Assembly (NCBI RefSeq): GCF_013408525.1
Contig: NZ_JACBZM010000001.1
Span: 744,001-808,000, forward strand
From: Nocardioides aromaticivorans
GTDB taxonomy: Bacteria > Actinomycetota > Actinomycetes > Propionibacteriales > Nocardioidaceae
Direction of reading: 5' to 3'
Length of the DNA: 64,000 bases
The translations under genes and the position numbers were made by a program. This document shows positions 24,647 to 32,334 of this stretch, piece after piece. The notes under the pieces are model-generated. The model was not told the origin of the DNA and ran no database searches. It worked only from the letters and a program-made list of their open reading frames with translations. Every line of letters starts with the position of its first letter. The stretch's first letter is position 1.

Positions 24647-25846
24647 CTACTCGACCGGCAGGCCGAGGCCCCGCGCGATGAGCATCCGCTGCACCTCGGA
24701 GGTGCCCTCGCCGATCTCGAGGATCTTGGCGTCGCGGTAGAACCGGGCGACGGGGTACTCCTCCATGAAGCCGTAGCCGCCGAAGACCTGGGTGGCGATC
24801 CGGGTCGCGGTCACGGCGGACTCCGTGGCGTAGAGCTTGGCCACCGACGCGGCGTGCTTGAACTCCTTGAGCGACGGCCCGCGGCCACCCTCCATGGCGT
24901 CCTTCATCGCGGCGGCCCGGTAGGTCAGCATCCGCGAGGCGTGCAGCATGACCTCGAGGTCGGCGATCTGGAAGGCGACACCCTGCTTGCGGCCGATCGG
25001 GCCACCCATCGTCTGGCGGTCGAGGGAGTACTCGACGCAGAGGTCGACGCAGGCCTGGATCAGGCCGACGGCGAGCGCCGCGATCGCGACCCGGCCGTCG
25101 TCGAGGATGGCGAGGAACTGGGCGTAGCCGCGGCCGCGGTCGCCGACCAGGTTGTGCTCGGGGACCCGGCAGTCGGTGAACGACAGCGGGTGGGTGTCGG
25201 AGATGTGCCAGCCGAGCTTGTCGTAGGGCGGCTCGGCGACGAAGCCGGGGGTGCCGGCCGGGACGATGATCGCGGAGATCTCGGGCTTGCCGGACTCGGA
25301 GACGCCGGTGCGGGCCGTGACCGTGACCAGGCTGGTGATGTCGGAGCCGGAGTTGGTGATGAACTGCTTGCCGCCGTTGATCACCCACTCGCCGTTGTCG
25401 AGCTCGGCGCGGGTCTTCGTGGCGCCGGCGTCGGAGCCGGCACCCGGCTCGGTGAGGCCGAAGCCGGCGAGCCGCTGGCCCGTGACCAGGTCGGGCAGCC
25501 AGGTCTTCTTCTGCTCGTCGCTGCCGTAGGTGAGGATCGGGTTGATGCCCAGGCCGACACCGGCCTCGAGCGTCACGCCCATCGACTGGTCGACCCGGCC
25601 GAGCTCCTCGATCGCCAGGCACAGCGAGGTGAACGGGCCGTCCGCCGCCTCGAGCCCGGCGCCGCCGTACTCCTCGGGGGCGGTGAGGCCGAACAGCCCC
25701 AGCTCCCCCATCTTCTGGACCACGTCGGTCGGGAAGTGGTGGGCCTTGTCCCACTCCGCCACGTGCGGGCGGATGGTGGCCTCGGCGAAGTCCCGGACGG
25801 TGCGCCGGAACTCCTCGTGCTCGCGCGACAGCTCGAACTGGCTCAT
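24647..25846 (-). CDS. Acyl-CoA dehydrogenase, FadE25-like
   Basis: A 399-residue FAD enzyme. GLTEPGAGSDAGATKTRAE (about residues 128-146) is the first signature with substrate and FAD contacts; QVFGGYGFMEEYPVARFYRD (about 353-372) is the second; IGEGTSEVQ follows with the catalytic Glu. It should desaturate acyl-CoA. Start ATG 25846 has TAGGAT 6 nt upstream, so it is leaderless. The mycobacterial equivalent by context (purE-purK-acc region) is fadE25 (Rv3274c). Its -35 region overlaps an operator-like repeat at 25867-25884. Confidence 0.9.
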   Translation of the reverse strand: MSQFELSREHEEFRRTVRDFAEATIRPHVAEWDKAHHFPTDVVQKMGELGLFGLTAPEEYGGAGLEAADGPFTSLCLAIEELGRVDQSMGVTLEAGVGLGINPILTYGSDEQKKTWLPDLVTGQRLAGFGLTEPGAGSDAGATKTRAELDNGEWVINGGKQFITNSGSDITSLVTVTARTGVSESGKPEISAIIVPAGTPGFVAEPPYDKLGWHISDTHPLSFTDCRVPEHNLVGDRGRGYAQFLAILDDGRVAIAALAVGLIQACVDLCVEYSLDRQTMGGPIGRKQGVAFQIADLEVMLHASRMLTYRAAAMKDAMEGGRGPSLKEFKHAASVAKLYATESAVTATRIATQVFGGYGFMEEYPVARFYRDAKILEIGEGTSEVQRMLIARGLGLPVE

Positions 25847-25852
25847 GCCAGC

Positions 25853-25884
25853 ATCCTACGACGTCAGGTTAACGTTTGCTAACC
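25853..25884 (-). promoter_or_regulatory. Promoter and operator-like repeat of the acyl-CoA dehydrogenase
   Basis: The -10 TAGGAT is at 25858-25853 on the minus strand. At 25867-25884 lies the 18-bp imperfect palindrome GGTTAACGTTTGCTAACC, in which five outer and one inner pair match. TTAGCA within it sits where a -35 would be expected. No regulator gene lies next to it, so the repressor must be encoded elsewhere. Confidence 0.5.
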
Positions 25885-25895
25885 CCCGAAAGAGG

Positions 25896-27044
25896 TCAGT
25901 CGAGCAACGATGCCCGCAGCGCCCCCACGACCCGGTCGGCCTGCTCCGCCGTGAGGTTGTTGAAGAAGGGCAGCCGCAGCAGCCGGCCCGAGACGTCCTC
26001 GGACACGGGGCACTCGCCGGGCACGTCCGCGAAGCGCCGGCCCGCGTCCGAGCTGTGCAGCGGGACGTAGTGGAAGGTCGGCTTCACCCCGCGCGCCCCC
26101 ATCCCGGCCAGCGCCCTGTCGCGCAGCGCCTGGTCGGGGAAGAGCAGGTAGAACATGTGGAACGCCTGGCGCGCACCCTCCGGCACGACCGGCAGCGTCA
26201 GCCCGAACTCGTCGGCGACCGGGGCCACCAGCTCGGCGTACCGGTTCCACACCGCCGCGCGCTTGCCGAGGATCTGGTCGTGCATCTCCAGCTGGCCGTA
26301 GAGCTGCGCGGCGAGGGTGTCGGAGAGACCGAAGGAGGACCCGGTGTCCTTCCAGGAGTACTTGTCGACCTGGCCGAGGAAGAAGGCCTGCCGGTTGGTC
26401 CCCTTGTCGAAGAGCACCCGCGCCCGGTCGACGTCCGCCGGGTCGTTGATGAGCAGCGCGCCGCCCTCGCCGCAGATGAAGTTCTTCGTCTCGTGGAAGC
26501 TCAGCGTGGCGAAGCGGCCGAAGCTGCCGAGCGGCTGGCCGTGCCAGGTCCCGAAGAGACCGTGCGCGTTGTCCTCGATCAGCGTCGCACCCGGCCACTG
26601 CGCCAGCACCTTGCGGATGCCGTCGAGGTCGCACGCGACCCCCGCGTAGTGCACGGGTACGACGGCCTTCACCCGCTCGTCCATGAGCGTGGCCAGGTGC
26701 TCGGGGTCCATGCCGAGGGTCCGCGGCTCGATGTCGCAATAGCGCAGCGTGGCACCCGCCCGGGCATAGGCCAGGGCGGTCGTGGTGAAGGTGAAGTCGG
26801 GGACCACGACGACGTCGCCGGGACCGATGTCGGTGAGCATGCCGGCCAGCTCGAGGGCGGCCGTGCAGGACGTGGTCAGCAGCACCTCGGTGGCCCCGCT
26901 CGCCTCGGCGAGCAGGGCACCGACCTTCTTCGAGAACGGCCCGGAGGCGGAGGTGTGCCCGCCGTCGAGCGCGGTCCGGACGTACTCCAGCTCGCGGCCC
27001 TCGATCGCCGGGACGTTGAAGCGGATGGTGTCCTGGGCGGTCAT
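25896..27044 (-). CDS. wecE: DegT/DnrJ/EryC1 aminotransferase, WecE (RffA)-like
   Basis: A 382-residue PLP-dependent sugar aminotransferase. FNVPAIEGRELEYV opens the protein, TSCTAALE holds the PLP phosphate, and the PLP lysine is in FHETKNFICGEGGAL (about residues 177-191). That motif and the NxxTNRQAFFLGQVDKYSW-type region (here KGTNRQAFFLGQVDKYSW, quoted) match WecE, which makes dTDP-4-amino-4,6-dideoxygalactose. ATG 27044 overlaps the stop of the sulfotransferase gene, so it is the last gene of a three-gene operon. The exact nucleotide sugar here is inferred from homology alone. Confidence 0.88.
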   Translation of the reverse strand: MTAQDTIRFNVPAIEGRELEYVRTALDGGHTSASGPFSKKVGALLAEASGATEVLLTTSCTAALELAGMLTDIGPGDVVVVPDFTFTTTALAYARAGATLRYCDIEPRTLGMDPEHLATLMDERVKAVVPVHYAGVACDLDGIRKVLAQWPGATLIEDNAHGLFGTWHGQPLGSFGRFATLSFHETKNFICGEGGALLINDPADVDRARVLFDKGTNRQAFFLGQVDKYSWKDTGSSFGLSDTLAAQLYGQLEMHDQILGKRAAVWNRYAELVAPVADEFGLTLPVVPEGARQAFHMFYLLFPDQALRDRALAGMGARGVKPTFHYVPLHSSDAGRRFADVPGECPVSEDVSGRLLRLPFFNNLTAEQADRVVGALRASLLD

Positions 27045-27826
27045 CGTGCCTCCGTGGTGGTGCCGGTGGTGGTTCGGGTCGCCCAGGGCAGGTCCCGGTG
27101 GAGCAGCCGGGACAGGGCGAGGTCGCTGTCGACGAAGTGGTCGCGCAGGGCGGTGACCAGGTCGGCGGGGAGGTCCGGCTCGTCGCCGGAGGACGCGTTC
27201 ACCGGTCCGTCGGGGGGCGGCGGAGCGCTGGCGGGGTCGACGCCGACCGCGTCGTACACGGCCGCCAGGGCGGCAGCGCCGAGGTCGGCGTCGGTCACCT
27301 CCTCGAGGAAGCAGACGTGGGAGCTGTCGGGGAACGCCTCGAGCCAGGGGGCGAGGTGGTCGACGTACCGGCCGCGCTCGAGGTAGGCGTACGGCGAGAC
27401 GGAGGTGAGCGTCGGGTCCCAGGGGCGGGAGCCCTCAAGGTTGTCGCTGAGGGCCTGCTCCAGCGTGCGCTCCTCCAGGCCGAAGCCGTGCGTGAAGCGG
27501 TAGTTGGAGACGGCGCGGGCGACCGGGTCGCGCAGCTGGGCGACGACCACCGGTGTGCCGAGCAGCGCCTGGGCCCGGCCGATCGCGGACGGGTGCTCGA
27601 TGTAGCTGGTGGACTTCTCGCCGAGGACCGCCTCACCGGCGGCGTGGGCGAAGAAGGTGCGCCGGTAGCCGTCGAGGCCGGCCCCGAGGATGGCGTCGTC
27701 GAGGAACACCTTCGGCTCCGGCCGCGCCGGGCGGGCCATGGTGATGTCGGGGTGCGCGTCGAGCAGGCCCGCGAGGTAGGTCGTGCCGCAGCGCTGGCCG
27801 CCGATGACGAGGAGGTGGCGGGTCAT
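27041..27826 (-). CDS. PAPS-dependent sulfotransferase
   Basis: A 261-residue sulfotransferase. GGQRCGTTYLAGLL (residues 7-20) is the 5'-phosphosulfate loop, and LRDPVARAVSNY (about 95-106) is the 3'-phosphate-binding motif with Arg and Ser in the expected places. ARPEPKVF near 40 resembles the 'KEPHFF' substrate-side segment of heparan-sulfate-type enzymes. It should move sulfate from PAPS to a hydroxyl or amine, probably of a sugar given its neighbours. ATG 27826 overlaps the GT2 stop and its own stop overlaps wecE, both in ATGA. No PAPS synthesis genes are in the window. Confidence 0.85.
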   Translation of the reverse strand: MTRHLLVIGGQRCGTTYLAGLLDAHPDITMARPARPEPKVFLDDAILGAGLDGYRRTFFAHAAGEAVLGEKSTSYIEHPSAIGRAQALLGTPVVVAQLRDPVARAVSNYRFTHGFGLEERTLEQALSDNLEGSRPWDPTLTSVSPYAYLERGRYVDHLAPWLEAFPDSSHVCFLEEVTDADLGAAALAAVYDAVGVDPASAPPPPDGPVNASSGDEPDLPADLVTALRDHFVDSDLALSRLLHRDLPWATRTTTGTTTEAR

Positions 27827-28794
27827 CCGGCGCTGACCCGCTTCACGACGTGGTAGCTCTCGTGGGCGCTGACGGCGTTGAGCGTGCGCACGACGTACTC
27901 CCCCAGCATCGAGAGCATCCCGATGATGAACCCGTTGAACACGGCGAGGAGGACCACCAGGGTCGTCCACCCCTGGACGTCGCTGCCGAAGAACAGGCCG
28001 CGCAGCAGGTAGACGATGCCGATGAGGAAGGCCAGCCCGGCCACCGCGAAGCCCGCCATGGCGGCGACGCGCAGCGGGAAGGACGAGTAGGAGAACAGGA
28101 TCGTGAAGACCAGCTTGAGGATCCGGGCCAGCGAGTAGTTGCTCTTGCCGACCGCGCGCGGCTCGTGCCGCACCGTCACGTTGGAGCGGTTGCTGGAGTA
28201 GAGCAGCGCCTGCCCGGTGATGTAGGGGTACGCCGTCCGGGAGGCGTTGATCCGGTCGACGACGTCGCGGCGCAGGATCCGGAAGTTCGAGACCGCCAGG
28301 TCGGTGGGCTGGCCGAAGATCCTGCGGTTCATCATCGAGATCAGCTGGCTGCCGATGCGCCGGTAGCCGGCCGCCTGCTTGCGCTCGAACTCCCCGAAGA
28401 CCACGTCGCGACCGGTCATCGCCTCGTCGATGAGGACCAGCGCCTGGTCGGGCGGGTTCTGCAGGTCGTCGTCGAGGGTGATGACGTAGTCGCCGGTGGC
28501 CTCGCGGAAGCCGGCGAGGTTGGCGTTGTGCTGCCCGTAGTTGCGCAGCATGTCGAGGGCGACCACCCGCGGGTTGGCACGCGCCTTCTCGGAGATGACC
28601 TCCCAGCTGCGGTCGCGGCTGCCGTCGTTGACGAGGATGACCTCGTAGTCGAGGCCCGCCCCCTCGAAGGTCTCGACGATCCGGTCGACCGTCGTCCCGA
28701 CGATCGCCTCGCTGTTGAACACGGGCACGACGAGCGAGTAGCGGAACCGCCCACGGTCGAGCAGGGCCGGAGTGGTCATCGGCGGCAGCGCCAT
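27823..28794 (-). CDS. Family 2 glycosyltransferase, DPM1/GtrB/ArnC-like
   Basis: A 323-residue enzyme with a GT2 domain (about 20-225) and two C-terminal transmembrane helices (about 240-265 and 275-300). The fold is shown by YSLVVPVFNSE, VILVNDGSRDRSW and the double-Asp site TLDDDLQNPP (about residues 108-117), all standard for polyprenyl-phosphate glycosyltransferases. It likely charges undecaprenyl/decaprenyl phosphate with a sugar for later periplasmic use. ATG 28794 or 28779 may be the start; GGAAGG is just upstream of 28794. It leads the operon GT2-sulfotransferase-wecE. Confidence 0.88.
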   Translation of the reverse strand: MALPPMTTPALLDRGRFRYSLVVPVFNSEAIVGTTVDRIVETFEGAGLDYEVILVNDGSRDRSWEVISEKARANPRVVALDMLRNYGQHNANLAGFREATGDYVITLDDDLQNPPDQALVLIDEAMTGRDVVFGEFERKQAAGYRRIGSQLISMMNRRIFGQPTDLAVSNFRILRRDVVDRINASRTAYPYITGQALLYSSNRSNVTVRHEPRAVGKSNYSLARILKLVFTILFSYSSFPLRVAAMAGFAVAGLAFLIGIVYLLRGLFFGSDVQGWTTLVVLLAVFNGFIIGMLSMLGEYVVRTLNAVSAHESYHVVKRVSAG

Positions 28795-28900
28795 CCCTTC
28801 CAGGGGTCGAGGTCCGCACGAGGATAACCGCGTGAGCGGTCCTGCCTCGAACCGTGATCGGCCATGGCGTGCACCGGAGCCGGTGGCATACTGCCCGGCG

Positions 28901-31117
28901 ATGACCACACCACGGACCGGACTCGCCCGCGAGGTCGCAGTGCTGGCGCCGCCCGTGCTGGCCCTGCTCGCCCTCCTCCAGATCGCCACCGGCCCCGACA
29001 CCGGCCACCTGGCCCTGGCGCGGGCCGGCCTCGTCGTGGCCGTGGGACACCTGCTCCCCGGCGCGGTCGTGTGGCGGCTGGTGCGCCCCGAGCGCGGCTG
29101 GCTGGTCGAGGACGTCGTCATGGGTCTCGGGATCGGCCTCGCCCTGGCGGTCCCCGGGCACGTGCTGGCGGTCGTCGTCGGCGTCCCGGCGCTGGGGATC
29201 GCACTCCCCCTGCTGGTCGGGGCGAGCGTGCTGGCCGTCCCGGCATCCCGCGCCCGCGTCCTCTCCCGACGCTGCGAGCCGCTCCCCTGGCTGTGGGGCG
29301 CCGCGACGTCCGCGAGCGCGCTGCTGCCGGCGCTCGGAGCCTGGGACGCCTGGGCGCAGCGCCTCGACGTCCGCGGCTGGACGGTCCAGTACGTCGACCT
29401 GCCCTACCACTCCGCACTGGCCCACGCGGTCTCCGAGCGGTTCCCGCCGCACTACCCGCAGGTCGCGGCCGAGCGGCTCACCTACCACTGGTTCGCGCAC
29501 GCGTGGACGGCCCAGGTCTCCGCCGTCTCGGACACCGGGGTCGACCAGCTGCTGTGGCGCTTCAACCCGGCGCTCCTCGCGGTCGTCGTCCCCCTGGCGA
29601 CGGCGGTGGTGGCCGTGCGGATCACCGGGCGCGCCTGGGCCGGGCCCGCAGCCGCGGCGGTCGCCTTCCTGCTCCTCGACGTCCGCCCCTGGGGCGTGTC
29701 CGGGCTCAGCAACCCGCTCGCGTCGCCGATGTCGCCGACCCAGCAGTTCGGGCTGCTCGTGCTGCTCACCCTGCTCGCGGTCCTCGTGCTCCGCTGGCGC
29801 GGGGAGGTCGGCGCCCGGGCCAGCCTGCCGGTCCTGCTCCTGCTCCTCGTCGTGACCGGCGGCTCCAAGGGCAGCATGCTCCCCGTGCTCGTCGCCGGAG
29901 CGGTCGCGGCGGCCGGTGTGCTGCTCCTGGTGCGCCGGCGTGACGCGCTCCGGGTCGTCGGCGCCGACGCTCTCCTGGCCGGGGTGACGCTCCTGGTGCT
30001 CAACCGGCTGATGTTCGGCGGCGGCGACGGCGGCGTCAGCCTGGACCTCGGCGCGGACTACGTCGCCGCGCGCAGCCAGGGCCTGCTCGGCCGGGAGGTG
30101 GAGCTCGCCAGCGCCCTGGGCGTCCTCGTGCTCGTCCTCGCGACGCTGCCCCTCGTGCTCGCCCTCCTGGGCGGGCTCGCCCTCGCCGTCGACCGGGGCA
30201 CCCGCACCGACCCGGTCACCTGGCTGCTGCTCGGCGGCGGCGTCGCCGGCGTGGGCGCCGTGGTGGCGCTGACGCACCCGGGCGGCTCCCAGGGCTACTT
30301 CTACAAGGCGGCCGAGCCGCTGCTGGCGCTCGCCGGGGTGTGGGGCACGGTCGTGCTCTGGGAGCGGGCGGGGGCCCGCCCCCGCCTGGTCCTGGCCGGG
30401 GTCGTGACCGGCCCGGTCGCGCTGCAGGCGACGCTGCTCGCCTTCGACCACGGGCGTGCGCCCGGTGCCGGCGGGGCCCTGCTGTCGGTCGCGGTCCTGC
30501 TCGCCCTCGTCGCCGCCGGCGCGTACGCCGCCAGCCGCGCCAGCGGGGCCGGCCGGGCCGGGTTCGTCGCGACGGCCGCGCTCGCGCTGCTGGCCGCCGG
30601 CGTGGTGCCCACCGCGCACGCGGTCGTCGAGTGGGAGCGCCCGACCGCGATCGCCTCCGACCGACCGATCCCCACGGGCATCAACGGCACCGACATCCGG
30701 GTCCTGCGCTGGCTGCACGACCACTCGGAGCGCGGTGACCTCGTCGCCACCAACAAGCACTGCCTCGGCCGGGTCGCGGACCCGTGCGACCGGCGGCGCT
30801 TCTTCATCGGCGCCTACAGCGGGCGCGGTGTCGTGATCGAGGGCTGGACCTACAACCGCCGCGTGGCCCCGCTCTACCCCGACTACGGGACCGCGCAGTT
30901 CCGCGACGACCAGTTCTGGGACCAGGACCTGCTCGCCCTCAACGACGGCTTCCTCACCGCACCCGGCGCCGAGGGTGCCGCGGCCCTGTGGGACCTGGGC
31001 GTGCGCTGGCTCGTCGTGTGGCGCGACGCCCCGCACGCGGCCGACCTGGCGCCGTACGCCGAGAAGGTGCGCTCGGGCCGGACCCTCGACGTCTACCGCC
31101 TGACGCCGGCCGGATGA
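28901..31117 (+). CDS. Large polytopic membrane protein, probable GT-C-type glycosyltransferase
   Basis: A 738-residue protein with about fourteen hydrophobic segments and a C-terminal soluble domain of about 140 residues. Between the early helices lies an extracytoplasmic loop with YVDLPYHSALAHAV and LTYHWFAHAW, the acidic/His loop arrangement of GT-C enzymes. The C-terminal domain (IRVLRWLHDH..., EGWTYNRR) is like those of membrane glycosyltransferases with solute-facing tails. ATG 28901 overlaps no leader signal; CATACT 8 nt upstream could be a weak -10. It is cotranscribed with the flippase-like gene (ATGA overlap) and divergent from GT2. The donor and acceptor are unknown. Confidence 0.7.
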   Translation: MTTPRTGLAREVAVLAPPVLALLALLQIATGPDTGHLALARAGLVVAVGHLLPGAVVWRLVRPERGWLVEDVVMGLGIGLALAVPGHVLAVVVGVPALGIALPLLVGASVLAVPASRARVLSRRCEPLPWLWGAATSASALLPALGAWDAWAQRLDVRGWTVQYVDLPYHSALAHAVSERFPPHYPQVAAERLTYHWFAHAWTAQVSAVSDTGVDQLLWRFNPALLAVVVPLATAVVAVRITGRAWAGPAAAAVAFLLLDVRPWGVSGLSNPLASPMSPTQQFGLLVLLTLLAVLVLRWRGEVGARASLPVLLLLLVVTGGSKGSMLPVLVAGAVAAAGVLLLVRRRDALRVVGADALLAGVTLLVLNRLMFGGGDGGVSLDLGADYVAARSQGLLGREVELASALGVLVLVLATLPLVLALLGGLALAVDRGTRTDPVTWLLLGGGVAGVGAVVALTHPGGSQGYFYKAAEPLLALAGVWGTVVLWERAGARPRLVLAGVVTGPVALQATLLAFDHGRAPGAGGALLSVAVLLALVAAGAYAASRASGAGRAGFVATAALALLAAGVVPTAHAVVEWERPTAIASDRPIPTGINGTDIRVLRWLHDHSERGDLVATNKHCLGRVADPCDRRRFFIGAYSGRGVVIEGWTYNRRVAPLYPDYGTAQFRDDQFWDQDLLALNDGFLTAPGAEGAAALWDLGVRWLVVWRDAPHAADLAPYAEKVRSGRTLDVYRLTPAG

Positions 31118-32334
31118 GCGCCCGGCGCGACACGTCCGCCCTCGCGGTCGCCTCCCTCGTCTCCGGCGCCCTGGCCTATGTCGTCTTCGCCACCACCACC
31201 CGCGCCCTCGGCACCGAGCAGGCCGCCCCGGTCGCGGTGCTGTGGACCTGGTGGGGCCTGTCGGCGGCGGCGATCACCTTCCCGGTCCAGCACTGGATGG
31301 CCCGGTCGGTGGCGGCCCACGGGGGCTTCGCGGCGGTGCGGGCGGCGCTGCCCTCCGTCGCCGGCCTGAGCCTCGCGGTCGCCGGCCTGGCGGGGGTCGT
31401 GGCGTGGTTGCTGCGCGACCCGCTCTTCCACCGCGACGACGCCGGCTTCCCGGCGCTGGTCGCGGCGCTGACCTTCGGCTCCTTCGCGATGGGCGCGGTC
31501 CGCGGTGCGCTGACCGCCCACGAGCGGTTCCGGGACCTCGCCGTGACCATCGTCGCCGAGAACGGCCTGCGCACCGTCGGCGTCATCGCCCTGTGGGCGG
31601 CCGGCGTCGACTCCCCACTCGCCTACGGACTCGTCCTGGTCGCGGGGCACGCCTGCGGTCTCGCGTGGACCTCCGCGCTCGCGCTCCCGGCCACCGGCGA
31701 GCCGGGATCGGACCCACGACGTTCGGCGCTCTCGCTGCTGGCCGGCGCCTCGGCGGGCCAACTGCTGGCCCAGTTCGTGCTGACGGGCGGGCCGCTGGTG
31801 CTCGCCGTGCAGGGTGGCGCGGCCACGGACGTGACCGCGCTGTTCGTGGCTTTGGCGGTGTACCGCGCGCCGTTCATCGTCGCCCTCGGCGTGGTGCCGC
31901 AGCTGACCGGTCGCGTCACCCGCTCCGTCGTCGAGGGTCGACACGACGAGGTACGCCGCCTGCGCCGGACGCTCCTCGCCGGCACCGCTGTGCTCGGCGC
32001 GGGAGCCGTCGCCGTCGGGCTCTGGGTCGCTCCCCCGATCGTCCGGCTCGTCTTCGGCGCGGACGCCGACCTCCCCGGCCGGCCGAGCGCGCTGCTGGCG
32101 GTCGGCAGCGTGCTCGCCGTCGCGAACCTGGTCGCGACCGTGCTTGCGATCGCCCACGGGCACGCCCGGATCGCCGCGGTCGGCTGGCTGGCCGGCATGG
32201 CTGGCGCCGCCGTGGTCCTCCTGACGGACCTGGCCGCGCTCGACCGCATCGGCACCGCCTTCCTCGTCGCCGAGGCGATCGCCTTCGCGGTGCTGCTGGG
32301 CGTCAGGAGCCCTCGAACGCCCCGGTCCGGCTGA
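31114..32334 (+). CDS. Polysaccharide flippase-like (Wzx/MATE-fold) membrane protein
   Basis: A 406-residue protein with 11-12 predicted helices and short polar loops, without large soluble domains. The N-terminus (ALAVASLVSGALAYVVFA...) and the mid-protein helix with QLTGRVTRSVVEGR fit the oligosaccharide-flippase group of the MOP superfamily. It would carry lipid-linked sugars across the membrane. ATG 31114 overlaps the stop of the GT-C-like gene. Its last 32 nt overlap the convergent acyltransferase gene. Assignment rests on topology and context; it could also be a general lipid II-like exporter. Confidence 0.65.
   Translation: MSARRDTSALAVASLVSGALAYVVFATTTRALGTEQAAPVAVLWTWWGLSAAAITFPVQHWMARSVAAHGGFAAVRAALPSVAGLSLAVAGLAGVVAWLLRDPLFHRDDAGFPALVAALTFGSFAMGAVRGALTAHERFRDLAVTIVAENGLRTVGVIALWAAGVDSPLAYGLVLVAGHACGLAWTSALALPATGEPGSDPRRSALSLLAGASAGQLLAQFVLTGGPLVLAVQGGAATDVTALFVALAVYRAPFIVALGVVPQLTGRVTRSVVEGRHDEVRRLRRTLLAGTAVLGAGAVAVGLWVAPPIVRLVFGADADLPGRPSALLAVGSVLAVANLVATVLAIAHGHARIAAVGWLAGMAGAAVVLLTDLAALDRIGTAFLVAEAIAFAVLLGVRSPRTPRSG

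Noticed and set aside
27041..31036. A very long minus-strand open frame (about 1330 codons) over the glycan locus
   Set aside because: Only its final 261 codons (the sulfotransferase) show family motifs and proper codon pattern; the rest lies antisense to the GT-C-like gene and in another frame of the GT2 gene, with Arg/Gly/Pro-biased composition typical of GC-rich shadows.
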